NCBI GenBank assembly: GCA_018067325.1
Contig: JAGPUU010000068.1
Span: forward strand, 1-10,253
From: Amphritea sp.
Lineage (GTDB): Bacteria > Pseudomonadota > Gammaproteobacteria > Pseudomonadales > Balneatricaceae
Direction: 5' to 3'
Length of the DNA: 10,253 bases
Positions 6,789 through 10,253 of the stretch are shown here, piece after piece. Positions within the stretch are counted from its first letter, which is position 1. Each line of letters begins with the position of its first letter. The position numbers were made by a program, and so were the translations under genes. The notes under the pieces are model-generated. The model made no database searches. It was not told the DNA's origin and saw only the letters and a program-made list of their open reading frames with translations.

Positions 6789-7682
6789 GTGACCTCCTTG
6801 AGCCATTCTCGATTTGCCCGTTTAGTGCCATTGTTTTTTGTTTTACTTTGGAGCACCGGCTTTATTGGTGCAAAGTACGCGTTACCCTATATAGAACCTT
6901 TCTATCTACTATTTATCCGTATGCTGCTGACCCTGGCCGTGTTTATGGGATTGGCGTTGTTGTATCGTTCTCCCTGGCCTTCCCTGCGCCAGGGCGGGCA
7001 CCAGGCGGTCGTCGGCTTTCTGGTACATGCTTGTTATCTGGGTGGCGTTTTTGCGGCTATTAAGTGGCAGATGCCGGCGGGTATTACTGCGATCATCGTG
7101 GGCTTGCAACCGTTATTGACCGCTCTCATTGGCTGGCAATGGCTGGGGGAACGCTTGCGTTCATTGCAATGGTTTGGCTTGTTACTGGGCCTGTTAGGCG
7201 TAATAGCTATTCTACTCAGCGGTCAGAACAGTGAAACCCTGATCATTCGGCCAGAGGCTATTGTGGCGGCATTGTTGGCTTTGGTGGGTATTTCGCTGGG
7301 TACGCTGTATCAGAAGCGTTTTGGCGGGCAGGTAGATCTTTTAACTGGTTCTATCTGGCAGTATCTCGCTACAGCCGTAGTGATGGGTGTGCTGGCCTTT
7401 TTCTTTGAAGAACGCCAGATTGAATGGAACCTAACGTTAGTGTTGGCTCTTGGGTGGCTGGTGTTTGGCCTGTCTATCTCGGCAATACTGCTACTGATGT
7501 TTATGATCCGCGAAGGGGAGGCAGCCCGTGTGGCCAGCTATTTTTATCTAGTCCCCCCTGTTACGACATTGGAAGCCTGGATACTCTTTGGTGAATCGTT
7601 AAATTGGGTTCAGGTGGCTGCCATTATGGTCACGGTTTGCGGTGTCTATCTGGTATTGAAGCCTCGTAGGAAAGTAAGGTGA
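6789..7682 (+). CDS. EamA/DMT-superfamily transporter
   Basis: The protein has 297 residues and about ten hydrophobic segments in two EamA halves (about 12-146 and 157-293), the standard drug/metabolite transporter layout. The opening block FFVLLWSTGFIGAKYALP followed by EPFYLLFIR, and WLGERL in TM4-loop context, are typical of EamA proteins. The second half ends with FGESLNWVQ...GVYLVLK, also typical, and a basic tail. Such proteins usually export amino acids, nucleobases or related small metabolites across the inner membrane; the substrate is not predictable here. The GTG at 6789 has no clear Shine-Dalgarno. A TTG at 6798, with GGTGA five bases upstream (6788-6792), is a real alternative that would shorten the protein by three residues. 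It follows the acetyltransferase by 50 bases and probably belongs to the same transcript as that gene and the regulator. Confidence 0.87.
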   Translation: MTSLSHSRFARLVPLFFVLLWSTGFIGAKYALPYIEPFYLLFIRMLLTLAVFMGLALLYRSPWPSLRQGGHQAVVGFLVHACYLGGVFAAIKWQMPAGITAIIVGLQPLLTALIGWQWLGERLRSLQWFGLLLGLLGVIAILLSGQNSETLIIRPEAIVAALLALVGISLGTLYQKRFGGQVDLLTGSIWQYLATAVVMGVLAFFFEERQIEWNLTLVLALGWLVFGLSISAILLLMFMIREGEAARVASYFYLVPPVTTLEAWILFGESLNWVQVAAIMVTVCGVYLVLKPRRKVR

Positions 7683-7818
7683 GCGTCAGTGTTGGTTTCG
7701 CCCATCACTCTGAGTCGTTAGCCTAAGGTTTACTGTTTTTAATGGATAGTTTTTCTATCGGTTAACTAGACGATTTCGCCCTCAATTTATTTTTGGCTGC
7801 GGAGCTACCGGACATCTT

Positions 7819-9633
7819 GTGAATATTGAAATTCTGTTTGTTTTTGCTTTGCTATTGACCACTATCGGACTATTTATCTGGGACCGTATCCGCATGGACC
7901 TGGTGGCGATGATGGTGGTTGTTGCTTTGGCCGTTTCAGGCATTATCACGCCAGCCGAGACTGTATCGGGCTTTGGACAGTCACTGGTAGTGATGATTGC
8001 CGGTTTGTTTGTGGTGGGTGAGGGATTGTTTCGTACCGGTGTTGCCGCGGCTGTCGGTAGCTGGATTATGCGGATGGGCGGGCAGAGTGAGAAGAAGCTG
8101 TTATTGGTGTTAATTCCGGTCGTTGCAGGTATGTCTGCGGTGATGAGCTCTACCGGTGCAGTGGCCCTGTTTATTCCTGTGGTACTAAGTATCTGTCGCT
8201 CAGCCAGACTTCAGCCTTCGCGAATGTTGATGCCGCTCTCGTTTGCGTCACTGATCGGCGGCATGATGACACTGATCGGTACACCACCGAATATGGTTGC
8301 CAGTACCCAGTTGCAGGTAGCTGGATTCGAGCCCTTCAGCTTCTTCGATTTCACGCCGATTGGCGGCATTATTCTGATTTTTGGCACAGTGTATTTAGTA
8401 TTTATTGCTCCCGCGTTATTACCTGAAACCGGCGTTAGGGAAGCGGTTCACCCGTACTTGAAAGAGTTTGCCGAACGCTACGGTATTCAGGATAACCTTT
8501 ACCGACTGAGGGTCAGAAATGACTCGGAACTCGTGGGTAAAACCGTCTCTGATGCTCGTCTTCGTACCCAGTTTGAAGTGACGGTGTTTGCCATTCGCCG
8601 CGATGGGAAAATACTGTCCTCATTGATGCCGGTATTAAGTGAGACTCTTATAGAAGGTGGCGACATCCTGCTCGCATATAGCGAGCCGGAAGGGATAGAG
8701 AAGATGTGCATTCAAACCGGATGCATGTTTTTCGGCTTTCCAGATGATGAGCGTACCCGGATGGACAAAGAGTTTGGTGTGGCAGAAGTGATGCTGCACA
8801 ATCGCTCTCCCATTGTTGGAAAAACCATTCAGGGGGCACGGTTTCGGGAACAGTATAATTTAAGTGTGATAGGTGTTCTTCGGGATGGTAAACCCCTTAC
8901 CACCCGTTATAACGGAGAGCCGCTCGCATTTGGTGATACCTTACTGCTGGCCGGAGGCTGGCGTTATATTGAAGCGTTGGAGGAACGGCATAACTTTGTT
9001 GTATTAGAAACGCCTGCTGAGATGACAGAAACCTCTGCACGATGGGGGCATGCTCCGATCGCATTATTCATTATGCTCAGCATGCTGGTATTAATGATCA
9101 GTGGTGTATTGTCGAGCCTGAGTGCCATTTTATTGGCTGCTGTAGCGATGATACTGACCGGCTGCATCAATATGAATGAAGCCTACCGTTCTCTGAATGC
9201 AACCAGTCTGGTGCTGATTGCCGGTATGCTGCCACTGGCTCTGGCGATACAGAAAAGTGGTGCTTTGGATCTTATTGTAAATGGGTTGTTATCGATATTG
9301 GGCAACAGCACGCCGATGCTTATCTGTGCCGGACTCTTTGTGCTTACTTCGGTACTGAGTCAGTTCATTTCTAATACAGCGACGACTGTTCTGATTGCCC
9401 CAATTGCGATTGCGATAGCCCAGGGATTAGGTATGAGTCCCGAGCCCTTTATGATGACCGTTGCAATTGCAGCATCAACAGCATTTTCCACGCCAATCGC
9501 ATCCCCGGTGAATACCCTGGTGTTGGTGCCGGGTAATTACCGTTTTATCGATTTCGTGAAGGTGGGGTTACCGCTACAGATCATGGCGATGATCATCACT
9601 TTACTGATAACGCCACTGATATTTCCGTTTTAG
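7819..9633 (+). CDS. SLC13/DASS-type permease with two TrkA-C (RCK_C) domains, YfbS-like
   Basis: The 604-residue protein resembles E. coli YfbS in length and plan. The N-terminal membrane half (1-200) contains MSSTGAVALFIPVV (108-121) and LIGTPPNMV (152-160). A cytosolic insert (about 224-397) holds two TrkA-C/RCK_C-like domains, at about 224-300 (SELVGKTVSDARLRTQF...GGDILLAYS) and about 317-397 (SPIVGKTIQGARFREQYN...FGDTLLLAGG). The C-terminal membrane half (410-604) has the signature SQFISNTATTVLIAPIA (514-530) and TPIASPVNTLVLVPGNY. The repeated S-(S/N)-T and TP/PVN motifs are the re-entrant substrate and sodium sites of the DASS fold. The family carries di- or tricarboxylates, sulfate or similar anions; the substrate is not set by sequence alone. 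The RCK_C pair probably binds a regulatory ligand. The start is GTG at 7819, with no in-frame start upstream and a poor ribosome site. Confidence 0.9.
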   Translation: MNIEILFVFALLLTTIGLFIWDRIRMDLVAMMVVVALAVSGIITPAETVSGFGQSLVVMIAGLFVVGEGLFRTGVAAAVGSWIMRMGGQSEKKLLLVLIPVVAGMSAVMSSTGAVALFIPVVLSICRSARLQPSRMLMPLSFASLIGGMMTLIGTPPNMVASTQLQVAGFEPFSFFDFTPIGGIILIFGTVYLVFIAPALLPETGVREAVHPYLKEFAERYGIQDNLYRLRVRNDSELVGKTVSDARLRTQFEVTVFAIRRDGKILSSLMPVLSETLIEGGDILLAYSEPEGIEKMCIQTGCMFFGFPDDERTRMDKEFGVAEVMLHNRSPIVGKTIQGARFREQYNLSVIGVLRDGKPLTTRYNGEPLAFGDTLLLAGGWRYIEALEERHNFVVLETPAEMTETSARWGHAPIALFIMLSMLVLMISGVLSSLSAILLAAVAMILTGCINMNEAYRSLNATSLVLIAGMLPLALAIQKSGALDLIVNGLLSILGNSTPMLICAGLFVLTSVLSQFISNTATTVLIAPIAIAIAQGLGMSPEPFMMTVAIAASTAFSTPIASPVNTLVLVPGNYRFIDFVKVGLPLQIMAMIITLLITPLIFPF

Positions 9634-9682
9634 GTCTTCTACATAAGTCTGGTAACACGGTATTATCGGTACTGAATAATAA

Positions 9683-9688
9683 TATAAT
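9683..9688 (+). promoter_or_regulatory. possible -10 element upstream of the second thioesterase
   Basis: A perfect TATAAT sits 18 bases before the ATG at 9707. No good -35 is found 16-18 bases upstream, and the region is AT-rich, so a chance match is possible. If real, the thioesterase has its own promoter and a very short leader, separate from the permease that ends 73 bases before it. Confidence 0.3.
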
Positions 9689-9706
9689 TTGATAGGCTTT
9701 AAATTC

Positions 9707-10253
9707 ATGAGTGAACGCGAGTATAGAACAGTTAAAGCATCTCAGACGGTACTGAAAGAGTTGATGGTGCCATCTTATGCAAATTTTGGCGGTAAAGTTC
9801 ACGGTGGTTTTATTCTATCGCTGATGGATAAGATTGCTTATACCTGTGCTGCGTCCCATGTGAAAGGTTACTGTGTTACTGCATCTGTCGACTCAGTCGA
9901 TTTTTTGAATCCGGTTGAAGTAGGGGATCTGCTAACCCTGTCCGCGTCGGTTAACTACGTCGGAAATTCTTCACTTGAGATCGGTATTAAAGTTGTTTCA
10001 GAAGATTTTCGCCTGGGTATAGTGAAGCACACTAATACCTCCTATTTCACCATGGTGGCGATGGATGAAGATACCCGCAAGCCAGTCCCTGTTCCGGGCC
10101 TTATTCTTGAAGACGAAAAAGAGATTAAGCGTTTCATCGAAGGTAAGATTCGTAAGAGTCTGAAAGCCGGGCATCGGGCAGAGATGCAAAAGATCCGGAA
10201 GGGACTGGATATGATCAAAGAGATCAATGCGCTTGAGGGTGAAAACTGCCGGC
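9707..10253 (+). CDS. YciA/ACOT-type hotdog acyl-CoA thioesterase, 3' end cut by window
   Basis: From the ATG at 9707 the frame stays open to the window end (182 codons). Residues about 10-125 form an acyl-CoA hydrolase hotdog domain: NFGGKVHGGFILSLMDKIAY (26-45) with the conserved Asn26 and Asp41, then TASVDSVDFLNPVEVGDLL, the standard second block of this family. Family members hydrolyse acyl-CoA to free fatty acid and CoA in the cytosol. After the core comes a charged, probably helical tail (EDEKEIKRFIEGKIRKSLKAG and on), longer than in the approximately 130-residue YciA. It resembles other bacterial thioesterases of about 160-200 residues. The upstream ribosome site is weak. It is a different hotdog subfamily from the YdiI-like enzyme at the left of the window: it uses the Asn/Asp pattern rather than HGG...E. 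Confidence 0.85.
   Translation, partial: MSEREYRTVKASQTVLKELMVPSYANFGGKVHGGFILSLMDKIAYTCAASHVKGYCVTASVDSVDFLNPVEVGDLLTLSASVNYVGNSSLEIGIKVVSEDFRLGIVKHTNTSYFTMVAMDEDTRKPVPVPGLILEDEKEIKRFIEGKIRKSLKAGHRAEMQKIRKGLDMIKEINALEGENCR

Noticed and set aside
7745..7759. Inverted repeat GATAG-TTTTT-CTATC between the DMT and SLC13 genes
   Set aside because: The stem is only five AT-rich pairs with no following T-run, so it is too weak to call a terminator or operator.
8140..8175. MSST in place of the SNT motif in the first half of the SLC13-type permease
   Set aside because: At first it looked like loss of a key residue, but as far as I recall the YfbS-like subgroup carries the same SST form, so it is probably normal for the family.

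Overview
The window looks like an ordinary chromosomal stretch of a gammaproteobacterium with moderate GC, plausibly a marine Oceanospirillales-type organism. I infer this from protein resemblance (E. coli YdiI-, YcaD- and YfbS-like proteins, and an AraC/GyrI-type regulator), not from any phylogenetic marker. There are no rRNA or tRNA genes, insertion sequences, phage genes or CRISPR arrays. No stretch longer than about 220 bases lacks a gene.

Layout, left to right: (1) the 3' part of a DCC-family (DUF393) thiol-disulfide oxidoreductase, cut by the window edge; (2) a YdiI-type hotdog acyl-CoA thioesterase, followed 105 bases later by a good intrinsic terminator; (3) a very long gene (965 aa) joining a complete YcaD-like MFS transporter to an approximately 580-residue acidic, repeat-built C-terminal region; (4) a convergent fold-type I PLP aminotransferase on the minus strand, with a hairpin and T-run between the two 3' ends; (5) a divergent AraC/GyrI-like regulator that shares a 149-base AT-rich promoter region with the aminotransferase, containing a 13-bp direct repeat at 22-bp spacing; (6) a GNAT acetyltransferase tightly behind the regulator; (7) an EamA/DMT exporter; (8) an SLC13/YfbS-like permease with two cytosolic TrkA-C domains; (9) the start of a second hotdog acyl-CoA thioesterase of the YciA/ACOT type, open at the right edge.

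How they may work together: regulator, acetyltransferase and DMT exporter read in one direction with short gaps. With the divergent aminotransferase they could form a small-molecule sensing, modification and export module, but this rests on gene order only. The outer genes look like independent housekeeping or transport functions.

The least expected item is the MFS fusion. Its tail begins with a run of prolines spaced about 15 residues apart, suggesting a helical solenoid. It continues as six roughly 45-residue units separated by acidic linkers, and units 2-4 are still highly similar at DNA level. I do not recognise this tail as any named domain.
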